A stretch of 64,000 nucleotides of DNA from Tritrichomonas musculus. Its lineage: Eukaryota > Parabasalia > Tritrichomonadida > Tritrichomonadidae. Every line of letters starts with the position of its first letter. The stretch's first letter is position 1. The notes beneath the pieces were generated by a model. The model had not been told where the DNA came from. It saw only the letters and a list, made by a program, of their open reading frames with translations, and made no database searches. Made by a program: the position numbers and the translations under genes. The stretch lies in contig JAPFFF010000008.1 of the NCBI GenBank assembly GCA_039105265.1, positions 1,798,001 through 1,862,000 of the forward strand, given 5' to 3'. Below are positions 34,201-44,731 of the stretch, in pieces.

Positions 34201-35604
34201 GATATGGTTTTATTGTATTTGGCATGTAAAAGAATTGATGTCAATTTAACATCTGTTCTTTTTTTTTTCTTCACAAAATTTCAAACAATTTGAATTAATT
34301 CAATTTTAAACATTCATTTTTACACGATTTTATCTTATTTTGTTTAATGAAATTTTTATTTAAAATTAAAAATATCATTTCACAATTTAGCATTATTTAT
34401 AAAATCTGAAATTTCATATTTAAATAAAATTTTAAAAACATGATTTTTTATTTAATTTCAATACTCAAATTCAATACAATTTTCAAAGGATTTTTCAATT
34501 ACATTTCAAATTATTCAATTCAATAAAATCGCAAATATAATATTTGAATTACATTCCAAATTAAGTATATGCATAAGGTAACAAAATATAATATTTTAAT
34601 GAAATTTTACATTCATTTCTTTTTAATGAAATTTTGATTTATTCTTTTTAATAGAACTGCGCTTCATTATGCTGTCGAAAATGGTGACATAGAAATGGTT
34701 AAAATTTTAACTGAATGTCCAAAAGTTGATGTAAATGTTTTATGCGTTTTAAATAATTATTTTGCATAAAATTTGTAATCAAATCATTTTAATTACGTTT
34801 ATTATTCAATTTTTGAATTACGTTCAAACAAAAAATTTTTGAATTACGTTTTGAATTTTCAATTTCAATTCAATTTCATATTATTTTTTAAAATTATGTT
34901 TTAGAATTAAATATTTAAATGAAATTCCTTATTATAATTTCTAATAAAATTCAAAATATGATTTATATGACGTTTTTTTTTATTCACATTTTCATGAAAT
35001 TTTGATTTGACTTTTTTTACAAGACATCATTATATATTGCTGTTGAAAATAAAGATGAAGAAATGGTTAGAACTTTATTAGCATGTAAGAGGCTAGATGT
35101 TAATGCTTTAAGCATTTTAAATACTATTTTTTTTTAATTTAGTTTTAGATCAATTCTTTTTAAATAAAATTTCAAATCAAATCATTCAATTTCATTTCAA
35201 ATAAAATTGTTATAAATAACATTTCAACTATTCTTGATTTAATGAAATTTGAATTTTTCAATTCTTTTGACATTTTTTTTACATTTTTTGTAAAATTTAT
35301 TTGCTTATGTTTCAATAAAATTATAATTAAATATTCAATGATATTCTTACTCGAAATTTTTATGATATTTTGATTCATTTTTTATCAAACATCTTTGCAT
35401 CTGGCTGTAGCAACATCTCAAATCGAAATCGTTCAACTTTTATTGAATCATAAGAATATAGATGTTAATATTCGAGATGAAATAGACTTTTTATTTTTCA
35501 TGAAGTTTTGCTTGGCATTTTATGATTTTTATAAATATTTATGGAGAACCCCAATACAATTGACCAAAAACAAAGAAATAATTAATTTATTTAATAATCA
35601 CTAA
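31260..35604 (+). CDS. DUF3447-type ankyrin protein, ten coding segments separated by non-canonical spacers
   Basis: Segment 1 (31260-32342, 361 codons) has the DUF3447-like N-terminal region (LIEYSAFYGSFQIFNYLYNN) of trichomonad ankyrin proteins. Eight single-repeat segments follow at 32490-32591, 32830-32931, 33175-33276, 33495-33596, 33860-33961, 34156-34257, 34647-34748 and 35015-35116, each exactly 102 nt. The last is 35380-35604. Each internal segment reads F/L-N/Y-K/R-T-A-L...LLLSC.K.DVN..S-I/V. All remain in phase when joined, giving about 707 residues. The spacers (147-389 nt) contain stops in all frames I read and most are not multiples of three. They lack consistent GT-AG ends and the ACTAACACACAG motif of Trichomonas introns. 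The initiator at 31235 supports the start. The protein would be a cytoplasmic ankyrin scaffold. The joins are inferred, not observed. Confidence 0.75.
32490..35116 (+). repeat. eight diverged 102-nt ankyrin units in A+T-rich spacers
   Basis: The units are well diverged from one another, yet none has gained or lost a base. The spacers share only edge motifs: ATT/GTT then T-rich on the left; T-rich then AATAAR, TATAAG or similar on the right, often with GATTT 15-20 nt earlier. Internally the spacers are made of recurring AATGAAATTT and AATTCAATTT pieces. Confidence 0.8.
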
Positions 35605-35883
35605 ACTATTTTTTTAAACTTTTCTTCTTTTTGCATTCATTATATCATATATAAATCTTTAAAAGTTGAATGATTTCAATTTGAGAAATTGATAAAATGA
35701 TATGAAATTAAAAATTTTATCACTCTATTTTCTTGCTTATTAAAACATAAAACACATTCATTCTCAATCGTTAGAGAGAAAAAACGATCATAAAAAATAT
35801 CTTTATAAGTCAAATCATATATGGATTTCACAACTAATCTATAAAATAATAAAAAATATAATAAAAATATTGGATATTACCGT

Positions 35884-36096
35884 TTATTTTCGACACATGC
35901 TTATTACATTCACTTTTGGAATGATTAAATAATCATCACCGGAATCTTTACAAATATATTCTTCCAAATTGGTCATGGGCGCCATATTACAATTTGCTAA
36001 GAGAACTTCATTCTGAGTTACTTGAGCGAGAGTTCAACGAGCTACATAATTATCTTTTACAATTACAACGACCTCTTTTCTCAAATAATATTCCAT
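35884..36096 (-). pseudogene. Sm-like (LSm) small protein with one in-frame TGA
   Basis: From ATG at 36096 to TAA at 35884 the frame encodes 70 residues with a single TGA at codon 21 (36034-36036). The text MEYYLRKEVVVIVKDNYVAR, [TGA], TLAQVTQNEVLLANCNM, then DDYLIIPKVNVISMCRK fits the Sm fold. The first part is the Sm1 strand pair, and the TGA stands exactly where Sm1 has its near-invariant Gly (one G-to-T change from GGA). The second part resembles an Sm2 ending. LSm proteins bind U-rich RNA in spliceosomal or decay complexes. Either a recent pseudogene, a sequence error, or a recoded stop. Codon use looks more gene-like than the surroundings. The family call is by pattern. Confidence 0.5.
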
Positions 36097-36538
36097 TTTA
36101 TTATTGTGATATGAACACATGATAATTGGTGATATGAAACTTATCTAAAAACATAAAAAATAAGATATTCCGTTTGATACCTTCCATTATTTTTACATAT
36201 GATTATTTTTATATTATTATTATATGATTAATATTTATATTGGAGCATATTAATTATAATAAATTGTTATTACTGAGATACATAAAAAATATTTATTTCT
36301 CTAGGTACAACTTTTTGAGTGTTTTATTAACAGAAAAAGTTGCAAACAGAGAACTAAAATAATTCTCTGAAAAAAATATTGGAATCAGAAAATATCTTTC
36401 CTTTAAATAATTAATAATTGATTACAAAAGCTTGATTTGACCATATAATACATATAAATCTGGATTTTAATGATAATATATACATTTTAATAAAAAAATA
36501 ATATAAATTAATAAAACATTAAACAAAATAAAAAAAAA
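36097..36538. other. intergenic
   Basis: No gene seen. Confidence 0.4.
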
Positions 36539-39500
36539 TTACTGTATTGACGATCTATTGATTTGAGAATCTGTAGCATATGGCGTATTTCCATGCATAA
36601 TTGTAACTAAAGATTGATTAACTTCCTTTTCCTTCAACAATGACATATTCATCGTTTCTCTTTTCTTTTTCTCTCTTTTCAACTTTTTATTTAGACTTTC
36701 TTCATTCTTTTTCATTTCGTCGATTTTTTGTTGAAGCTCATCGATCTTTTTCTTCAATTCTTGCTGTTCCTTTTCAGCATTTTTCTTTTCCTTTTTAATT
36801 TCGCTTTTCATTTTATGCGAGATTTTCTGAGTTTCATTAGAAATGTTTAATTTTTCTTGATCTTTCAAATTTGATATCAGGAAATCAACTGCTTCAACAC
36901 AGTTTGATCCTTCAAAGCCAGATGCCTTTGCCTTAGCGATTATTACCTGACAATGATCATTTCGTTCTTTCATTTCAGTGACTGAAGAAACGATTTTTTG
37001 TTCAAATTCAGAAGTTAAAGGAAATTGGACGGTTATATTATTAATTGAATGCTCTTGACCAGATAAAATTGCAAAAAGTCGAGAGAAGAAAGCAATTGCG
37101 GTTGAATAATCATTATTTAATTTTTCAACAGCCTTATCAACACCTATGAATTTCAATTCTGATTCTTGACTCAATTGGCTTTGAAAACCTGACTGTTGTG
37201 AACTGTTATTTATCATCAACAATGTCACTTTTTCATATTGCAAAATTGAACAAATGTTGTTCAAAATGTCAAAAACATTTTGGGCTGCAGGAATGATGTC
37301 TGCTGTATTGAACATTTCAACAAGTTTGTCATTGATTGATTTCAATGCTGAAACACGACTCAAAATCAACGACGGATCTGTCAAACAGAGCAACTTACAA
37401 ATTTTCTTCTCTTTTTTGACAAATTCTTGCACTAAAAGTTGAATGTCAGTCTCATCTTTTCCATCCAACAATTGATTTGCTTTTTGTGATGCTCGTGCGT
37501 CTTTCGACAGCTGAGAAACTGTATCCATCAATTGCATATTATTTTCTGCATTGAAAAATTTCATTAACCGTTTTTGATTCTGAGCTATTTCTATCAAACT
37601 GTTGATTTCATCGTTGATTTGAACAGGATTCGAAATGTTCAAGATTTTACAAATTTCTTCTTCATGCTCTTCAAATTGACCAAGTCTTTGAATCATTGAT
37701 TCAACATCATCTGAATTATTTGCATTCAATCCTTGAATAACCGCATTTTTGAATTGAATCAAATTTGTCACTTTATTCAAAATGCCTTCAAATTGCGTGT
37801 TCAATACTTTTTCAAGGGTAATTTTCATTTTAATCAGATCATTTATGCTTTTCAAAACAAAATCTGATTCATTTGTGCCAATTTCAATTGAATCATTCAA
37901 ATTTTGTGTTGATGTGAAATTCAATGAGATGATATCGTTCAATTTGTCATATATAGAATTCTTTGAAATAATTAAGTTCACTTCATTAGGTGAAGTGACA
38001 TTCAATTTTTTCTGAACGTCATTCAAAATCGAGAAGGATTCAATCATTGAATTAATTTTTGTTTGGAGTTCGTTAATTGAATCGACTTCACATGCTTTCA
38101 TTATGTTATCCATGATGACTAATTCTGATTCATCGTTAAGATTGTATCTTTCAATGAAATTAGTCACATTTCGTTTCATTGTTTTGATAGATTTTAACAA
38201 AGTTTGTTGTGAATTTACAGAGGCTGCCGATTGAAGCATTTTACTGTGATTCTTCATTTCTTTTACTTCACGAATGAGAGAGTCAACAGCCGGAGGAATT
38301 TCTTCTTTACTAGGAACATCCAGCAAAATGCACAATTTACCAAAAATTGCTTGAGAATCATTTGCTGTTTTAACAATTTCGTCAATTTTGGCGGTCAACG
38401 ATTCATTCATTTTCAATGAAAGTGCAAAAGTGAGGTGATTTTTCATTCTCAATAATTCTTCATTTTGATCTTTTAGTTCTTCAATTTCTTTTGCAAAATT
38501 ATGAATATCAGTTGATATCAAAAGAGCTGATATCTCCTTCAAACATGATCTAAATGTGTTTATTCTCTTCATTTCATTTTCATTTTTGAATGGATCCTCA
38601 GAAAAAGATGCAAGCTGACTTCTTAAATCATTCACGATTTGTGGGATTTGATTAATAGAATCAATCTTCAAATCGTTTTCTATTTTCTTAATTTGAGTTT
38701 GCGTTTCATTCATGCTTGTATCAAGAAAACTTTTTTGATTCAAAATCGTTTCGTTTTCTTTTTGTAATGAAATCAAAGATTGTTTCAAAGACGAAATGAT
38801 ATCATTTTTTTTGTCAATTTTTGACAACAGAGATTTCATTTTTCTTGAAGATGATTTCAAAGAAGATTGCAAATTTGAAATCTCTTCACTTATGGCTTCT
38901 GTTTGGATCTTTCTATCATTTGAAAAACTAGAGATTTCAGTCACTTGTGACTCCAAAGATTGCATCATTTTCTTCATTTGTGACACTTTTTGATTCTTTT
39001 CAGAAATCTTTGTTTGAAGTCCGTTTATTTGAGAATTTTCATTGATTAATCTTGTCAATGAAGGAATTAATTGGTTATATGATGTGATGTGAATCAGTTG
39101 ACATGCTTGATCAACACAATTTTTGATCGTTTGAACGATCAAAGGAAATTCATTTTTATTTTCATTTTTCAAAATCAAACAAAGTTGAGAAAGAATACTT
39201 TCATTATCTTGTATTTGCTTCAATTTCAAATGTTCGTCATCAGCATTATAAAAAACGGTTAAAGGTGTTAATTCAGAATTATTATTATTGTTGCTAATTT
39301 GAACAGATGACTTCACTCTGTTTTGAAAAGTGAGAAGTTTTTGAATGCTTTGTGTCACATCTTCATCTTTTTCAACTTTTATTAAACTTTTCACTTCATT
39401 CATAATGTTTGCTTTGCTTTTGGTTTCAAATGCTTTTTGAGGGAGCTGACTGTTATCGTTACATTTTAATGAAATTCGAACTTTTTGTATGTTTTCTTCT

Positions 39501-42500
39501 TCTTCCTTCAATTTCAATACAAGTGTTTGAACAGAGTCAACAATTTCATCATCATTTGTGATATCAAGAGCTTCTCTTAACTGCTTGAATTTAATTCGAG
39601 CATCGTTAATTTGCTCTTGAATTGCTTGAACAAAAATTGGCAACTTCGAATTTTCACTCGTTTGAAAAAGTGAACATAACCGCTTCAAAATTGCGTTATT
39701 TTGTTCAAGTTGCTTCGATATAAAGCTTTCATTGTTTTCGGCTTTGGCTTTAAGAAGAAGAATTGCTTTTAATGTTTCAGATTGCATTTCTTCTTCATCA
39801 TCAAAAATGTAGCTTCCGTTTGGATTAATTTTTAATGTTTTTCGAAGCTGTCTTTCTTTGTCAATGTAATCATCCAGCTTCTTGAGTTTTTCTCGAAATG
39901 AGAGCAAAATGTTGTCTGTTGGCTTGATATTTAAAATTTCCCTGATTCGAGTCAAAACAAGAGAATCTTCTTTCTGTTTCTGCAACATTTTATCTAATAA
40001 TCTTTCAGCTTCTTTATCATTTGTTGCACCAATTAAATTGAATACTTTTCTCTGAAAAAGTTCAATTTTGTTTAATGTTTTAGATTTGTCTTTGTTCTCT
40101 TGTTCCAAATTGTGAAGTGTATCCGATATTCTCTCAATATTGTCCATTTCTTCTGATTCATATTGGTCATTTTTATATGGAGTTGAAAAAGAAGAAGCAA
40201 ACCTTGATTGAGAAGAATTTCCAAGCTTCATGACTCTTCTTTTAATTTCATTCAAAGTTTGGTTTTTATTGACAAGCTCGTCATTTGCTGAAAGGACTTT
40301 AATTAAATCTTGTTTTAATGATTCAATTTTTATTTTGCTTTTTTGCAAAGCTTTGACTAATTTTGCGTTGTCTTCGTTTGCTTTCATTAAGTTTGCTTCT
40401 GATGATTGAATCGAATTCTTCAAAATATCATTCTGACTTGCCAAAGTGACAATTTGATCAGCTTTTGTTCCAATTAAACCGTTTGCATTTTGAATTGAAT
40501 AAAGCTTATCTTCTGATTCTTTCAATCTTGATTCAACTTTCGTTTTTTCATAATTTAATTCAGAAATCTTCCTTTCTTTTTCATCAATTGTTGACTCTAA
40601 AGAACGAATTTCTTTCTTTGTTTGCTGAAAAATGTTTTGAAACTCGTTATTTTCAGCTGTCAACTTCTCAATTTTTTCTTTGTAATTATGAATTTCCAAT
40701 TGTGTTGAGTTCAATGCAGAGTTTTCTTGTTTTAGTCTTGTTATTGTCATGAGTGATTCAGAGTATTCATTTTGAAGTTTTTCAAGCTGATCCTTGAATG
40801 TTGAAACCAACTTTTTTTCACCTTTTGATGCTTCATTGATTGATTGGAGGTCGCTATTTTGAATTGTTAATTTTGTGTTCAATTCCGTCAAAGTGTTTGC
40901 ATGATCTTTTAATTCAGCACAATTCGATAATGTTTTCTGATGAAGATTTTGAAGCTCTTGATTTTCATTTCGAAGAATTCTGTTTTCATTTTCAAGTTGT
41001 GAAAGCTTTCCTTGAAGGATTTGAAGCTTTTCTTCAGAGACATCTTTATTGCTTTCGATTGCAGTTAATTTGCTTTGAATGACCTGAATTTGTGAATTCA
41101 ATTGAATATTTTGTTCGTTAAGTTTTGAATTCATTTCATTTTTCTTTGTCAATTCATCAAGGTTCATCGTTGAGTTTTCTTTAAATGATTCAAGTTGTGA
41201 AGTCAATTTTGTGTTTTCAATTGTGAGTTCATTATTTTGTGTCTTTAATAATTGGATTTCTTTTGTTGTTGCTTCTTTGAATGCATTTGAGTCAGCTTTA
41301 CTTGTTTCATTCAAATTTGAGAGACTTGAAATTTGACTCTGCAAATTTAATTTCTCGTTTTCATTTCTTTGATACTTCTTTGCTAATAAAGTCAACTTTC
41401 TTCTAATTGTTGCATTTTCTTGCTTTAATGAAGAAACTTGATCCAATGCTTCTTTATTTTGTTGCTGGAGATTTTTTGAAGCTGTTAAAAGTTGGTTATT
41501 TACATTTTTCAATTGATTGTTCTCAATTTCTAATCTTTGGACAACAGTGCTCTTCTCTTCTAAATTTTTACTCTGCTCTGAAACATTCGTTGTTAGCAAT
41601 GTTGACTGACTCCTGAATTCAATGTTTTCGTCCGTTAATTTTTCGTTTTGAGTGCGAAGCTTTGAAATTTCACTTTTTGCAAATTGATTTTCTCTCTTTA
41701 ATTTTTTGATATAATCAAGGAGATCCGTTTCATCAAAACTTGAATCTTTATCCAATTCCGAAAAACTGTCGTTATCGTCATTTGTTTTGGCAATTTTTTT
41801 GATTTTATTGAATTTTTCTTGTGTTCGATTTAAATTCGCTTTTGAACTTTGATTTTCATAAATTAATTCATCAATTCGAGTTTTGGATTCACGAAGTGAA
41901 CGTTTTAACCTTTCAATTTCTTCTTCTTTTTCTTGCTCGTAACTTTTTGAATTCTTTTGGACTTGTAATAACGTTTTTAGAGTCATATTTTCTTGTCTTA
42001 AAACATCAAGCTGGCTATTCGTAATATTTTGGTATCTGGAATAAGAATCGAATGAATTGTTAAGGTATTTAGAATTAATTTGACTCTTTATGGTTCGAAA
42101 ATTCTTAAGCATTTCTGATTGAAAGTAATCGAAAGAATTTGATAACGATTTGAACGAATTTTTAAGCGATTCAATATTAAATTTGATGTCTCTGGTTGTA
42201 TTTGAAGTATAATTATTGTTATATCTTGAAAAATATTCGGATTGTATTTTTTTAAGCTGGTTCTCTAATTTTTGCAAACATAACTGCCTTTTTGTTTCGT
42301 TTTCGGGAGAAGATGCTGGAATACTTAGCAATTTACTTCCAATTTCTTCAATTTCGTATGACAATTTCGGTCCAAAACATGTCTCGATAGCTCTAAGTTT
42401 CGAAAAAATTTGTGAAATATAATCTTCTCGATCATCGTGTAAACATTGTTGAATTATATCGCAAATTCGGTCTGGAATATATGAAGTTGAGCGTTTATCT

Positions 42501-42631
42501 TTGAAAAGCTGATTTAAAAATTGATCTGAACCAACAACTGAAATAGATCGTTCGAGTGAATTAATGAATGAATCTTTTTGTTCCTGAAAAAGCTCTTCAA
42601 GCATTAAAGACATGCTTTCATCAAACATCAT
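36539..42631 (-). CDS. giant coiled-coil protein (2030 aa)
   Basis: An uninterrupted 6.1-kb frame. Residues ~1-170 are a mixed helical head (MMFDESMSLMLEELFQEQKD). From about 200 to 800 there is near-continuous heptad coiled coil (for example ELKDHANTLTELNTKL). From about 850 to 1830 the coiled coil alternates with a degenerate unit of roughly 70-90 residues with the theme I/L-C-x-L-L/F...... I/L-P..V..LI.E (KLCILLDVPSKEEIPPAVDS, QLCLILKNENKNEFPLIVQT). The C-terminus is a highly charged Lys/Glu coil. Such trichomonad proteins are often auto-named viral A-type inclusion proteins only because of coiled-coil similarity. It is probably a cytoskeletal or Golgi/vesicle tether. That the frame is intact over 6 kb in A+T-rich DNA shows it is under selection. 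Confidence 0.85.
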   Translation of the reverse strand: MMFDESMSLMLEELFQEQKDSFINSLERSISVVGSDQFLNQLFKDKRSTSYIPDRICDIIQQCLHDDREDYISQIFSKLRAIETCFGPKLSYEIEEIGSKLLSIPASSPENETKRQLCLQKLENQLKKIQSEYFSRYNNNYTSNTTRDIKFNIESLKNSFKSLSNSFDYFQSEMLKNFRTIKSQINSKYLNNSFDSYSRYQNITNSQLDVLRQENMTLKTLLQVQKNSKSYEQEKEEEIERLKRSLRESKTRIDELIYENQSSKANLNRTQEKFNKIKKIAKTNDDNDSFSELDKDSSFDETDLLDYIKKLKRENQFAKSEISKLRTQNEKLTDENIEFRSQSTLLTTNVSEQSKNLEEKSTVVQRLEIENNQLKNVNNQLLTASKNLQQQNKEALDQVSSLKQENATIRRKLTLLAKKYQRNENEKLNLQSQISSLSNLNETSKADSNAFKEATTKEIQLLKTQNNELTIENTKLTSQLESFKENSTMNLDELTKKNEMNSKLNEQNIQLNSQIQVIQSKLTAIESNKDVSEEKLQILQGKLSQLENENRILRNENQELQNLHQKTLSNCAELKDHANTLTELNTKLTIQNSDLQSINEASKGEKKLVSTFKDQLEKLQNEYSESLMTITRLKQENSALNSTQLEIHNYKEKIEKLTAENNEFQNIFQQTKKEIRSLESTIDEKERKISELNYEKTKVESRLKESEDKLYSIQNANGLIGTKADQIVTLASQNDILKNSIQSSEANLMKANEDNAKLVKALQKSKIKIESLKQDLIKVLSANDELVNKNQTLNEIKRRVMKLGNSSQSRFASSFSTPYKNDQYESEEMDNIERISDTLHNLEQENKDKSKTLNKIELFQRKVFNLIGATNDKEAERLLDKMLQKQKEDSLVLTRIREILNIKPTDNILLSFREKLKKLDDYIDKERQLRKTLKINPNGSYIFDDEEEMQSETLKAILLLKAKAENNESFISKQLEQNNAILKRLCSLFQTSENSKLPIFVQAIQEQINDARIKFKQLREALDITNDDEIVDSVQTLVLKLKEEEENIQKVRISLKCNDNSQLPQKAFETKSKANIMNEVKSLIKVEKDEDVTQSIQKLLTFQNRVKSSVQISNNNNNSELTPLTVFYNADDEHLKLKQIQDNESILSQLCLILKNENKNEFPLIVQTIKNCVDQACQLIHITSYNQLIPSLTRLINENSQINGLQTKISEKNQKVSQMKKMMQSLESQVTEISSFSNDRKIQTEAISEEISNLQSSLKSSSRKMKSLLSKIDKKNDIISSLKQSLISLQKENETILNQKSFLDTSMNETQTQIKKIENDLKIDSINQIPQIVNDLRSQLASFSEDPFKNENEMKRINTFRSCLKEISALLISTDIHNFAKEIEELKDQNEELLRMKNHLTFALSLKMNESLTAKIDEIVKTANDSQAIFGKLCILLDVPSKEEIPPAVDSLIREVKEMKNHSKMLQSAASVNSQQTLLKSIKTMKRNVTNFIERYNLNDESELVIMDNIMKACEVDSINELQTKINSMIESFSILNDVQKKLNVTSPNEVNLIISKNSIYDKLNDIISLNFTSTQNLNDSIEIGTNESDFVLKSINDLIKMKITLEKVLNTQFEGILNKVTNLIQFKNAVIQGLNANNSDDVESMIQRLGQFEEHEEEICKILNISNPVQINDEINSLIEIAQNQKRLMKFFNAENNMQLMDTVSQLSKDARASQKANQLLDGKDETDIQLLVQEFVKKEKKICKLLCLTDPSLILSRVSALKSINDKLVEMFNTADIIPAAQNVFDILNNICSILQYEKVTLLMINNSSQQSGFQSQLSQESELKFIGVDKAVEKLNNDYSTAIAFFSRLFAILSGQEHSINNITVQFPLTSEFEQKIVSSVTEMKERNDHCQVIIAKAKASGFEGSNCVEAVDFLISNLKDQEKLNISNETQKISHKMKSEIKKEKKNAEKEQQELKKKIDELQQKIDEMKKNEESLNKKLKREKKKRETMNMSLLKEKEVNQSLVTIMHGNTPYATDSQINRSSIQ

Positions 42632-43108
42632 AACGTCTTTTAAACGTGCGAAAATTTTATTCTAATAGATTTTGAAATCTAGTGTAGATATCCTTTTATA
42701 AAATAAACTAAAATAATATTCTATTGATAGAAATTGACAATGATAAAAATAAAAAACTAACTTTTTAATGAAAATAGATATATTCATATCAAATTTTTGA
42801 AATTTTTATCCAAAAATATTCTAGTTGATCAATTTTAAAAAATATATTTAAATAATTTGCAAAATTTCAAAGATTATTATATTTTTCAATTTTTATTTAA
42901 TATTCCATTTTTCAAAATTAGTATCGATACAGTTCCAATAAAATAAAACATTATAATAGAACACTTCTAGCTAAAACTATCAAAATCAATTCATTATTTA
43001 TTATTATTATTATTAATTAAAAAAATAGACCGAATTTTCACGTCAACAACAACAATTTCTCAAACAAATATTTGAGAGATATCATATTTGATCTTAACTT
43101 CGTCAACA
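42632..43108. other. intergenic
   Basis: No gene. It lies between the start of the coiled-coil gene and the end of the BTB-like gene. Confidence 0.4.
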
Positions 43109-44236
43109 TTATATATTGGTAAATTCAAATCTATTGCTATTCCTATTGTTTGGAATTGAAAAAATTTCATCAATCAAGTCGTTTTGAGAATTTGTTTGCG
43201 AAAGTGGATCAAAGAATTCAATTCCACTCCCAAAGTTTGAAGGTGGCAAATATTTTTTATTTTTCTCTTCTTTAACTGATTTAGCGCAAGAATAACGGAT
43301 TTTTTGCTTGTTTTGAAAATTGACAGGAACATTCAAAATTTTCATTGCAACTTTTTCCCAAACAATGCTTGTCATTTCATGAAAATTATACAATCCAAGA
43401 AACACACTTAGTGCATTGTTGCTTAGGTTGGAAATGAAAACGCTATCAAGAAGAGTGACAAAACAATTATCAAAAATATTTTTGTCAATTAAGACATCAG
43501 ATAAGTTTTGATCTTGATCTACTTTACTTGAAAAATTTAGATGGAAATTGAAGTCATCAAAATCAACACCAATTTGTGAAAATTGTAATATTAAATCATT
43601 ATTATTATTTTTTGAAGTTTCTTCCAAAATGGATTTTTCAAGTGAATATGACGTAATAAAATTAAACAATTCATCTTCATTCAAAAGAACAAGATTATCG
43701 TTGAATAAAATATTTTCAATAATACCTAAAGGTAAAGATTTTATTTCATCTGTTTTACAAACATCGAAAAAGTTTTTTGCAATAAATTCTGTTTCTTCAC
43801 TGATATCAACATTTGAATTCATGCTTAATTTAAGTTGAATCCTTTGGAAAACATTTTTAATAGTAATTTGACATTGAAGAGATGAAAGAATTTTAAACAC
43901 ATCTTCATTTTGAAGTTCAAAAAATATTTCTTTAAACATTTGAAGTTCTTCCTTTGTGCTTATTGAGTATTTGGGATCGTCCACTAAACATATAATTTTA
44001 TTAAAATCAAAGAATCCAATATTTGAATCAATATTTTTAAAAATAAAAGTGTCATAAGTTGGATCGGTTCGATGGATTTGTGCAATTGCTGGAGATAGTA
44101 TATCTGCGATAATTTTATATGTATGAAATTCATGATCATTAAAAACAAAAGTAAAGTCAGTTTGATAAGATAATGTTTTAAGTGTTTGATTGATATTTCT
44201 AATAGATAATGAAAAAATTGCTTGGATATCTTCCAT
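43109..44236 (-). CDS. BTB/POZ-like protein
   Basis: 375 residues. The N-terminal ~110 residues follow the trichomonad BTB-like pattern: DFTFVFNDHEFHTYKIIADI, then LSPAIAQIHRTDPTYDTF, then a short segment leading to ICLVDDPKYSIST. BTB domains dimerise and often recruit substrates to Cullin-3 ligases. Residues ~110-230 (FQNEDVFKIL..., SYSLEKSI) may form a BACK-like helical region, and the C-terminus resembles the F5/8-type tail seen in some family members only weakly. There is no membrane segment. TCATTTCAAG lies 3 nt before the ATG and supports the start. The BTB assignment is probable; the C-terminal half is not recognised. Confidence 0.7.
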   Translation of the reverse strand: MEDIQAIFSLSIRNINQTLKTLSYQTDFTFVFNDHEFHTYKIIADILSPAIAQIHRTDPTYDTFIFKNIDSNIGFFDFNKIICLVDDPKYSISTKEELQMFKEIFFELQNEDVFKILSSLQCQITIKNVFQRIQLKLSMNSNVDISEETEFIAKNFFDVCKTDEIKSLPLGIIENILFNDNLVLLNEDELFNFITSYSLEKSILEETSKNNNNDLILQFSQIGVDFDDFNFHLNFSSKVDQDQNLSDVLIDKNIFDNCFVTLLDSVFISNLSNNALSVFLGLYNFHEMTSIVWEKVAMKILNVPVNFQNKQKIRYSCAKSVKEEKNKKYLPPSNFGSGIEFFDPLSQTNSQNDLIDEIFSIPNNRNSNRFEFTNI

Positions 44237-44239
44237 TTT

Positions 44240-44249
44240 CTTGAAATGA
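44240..44249 (-). promoter_or_regulatory. trichomonad Inr-like site
   Basis: TCATTTCAAG on the minus strand, 3 nt upstream of the BTB-like ATG, matches TCAYTWY. Confidence 0.5.
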
Positions 44250-44731
44250 AAAATTTGAATAATTTATTCAAAAAGTGGATTCATAAAAAACAAAACATGA
44301 CCATAATTTTATTTAGAAAAAAAGTCAATTTTTGAAAAGAAAACTGATTCATTTTAATTTTTTTAATAATAAAAAATAATATTAAATCGATACAGCCCAC
44401 TTTTGATGAAATAAAACAAATAATTAGGTTCCAATTCAAATTTCAATTCCATTTCTGTTAATACAAAATGCTGTATAACCTTTTAATATTGAATAACTAC
44501 ATGTAATATTTTTTTCTAGTGTACAGACCATATAAATAGTAGGACTTGATATTTCAATTAACATTGAAGAAAATCAAAACATCAAACCCATTAATGCAAG
44601 GCAAAATAAGCATCAAACATCTCAAGAATAACAAGCAAACAAACAAAAAAAATAGTATAAAACAGTAAATATAAGAATTCTTACGTTTTATTGTAAACCA
44701 TTGAATATTAAATCTCTTAAGAAAAAAATGT
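44250..44731. other. intergenic
   Basis: No gene seen. Confidence 0.4.
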
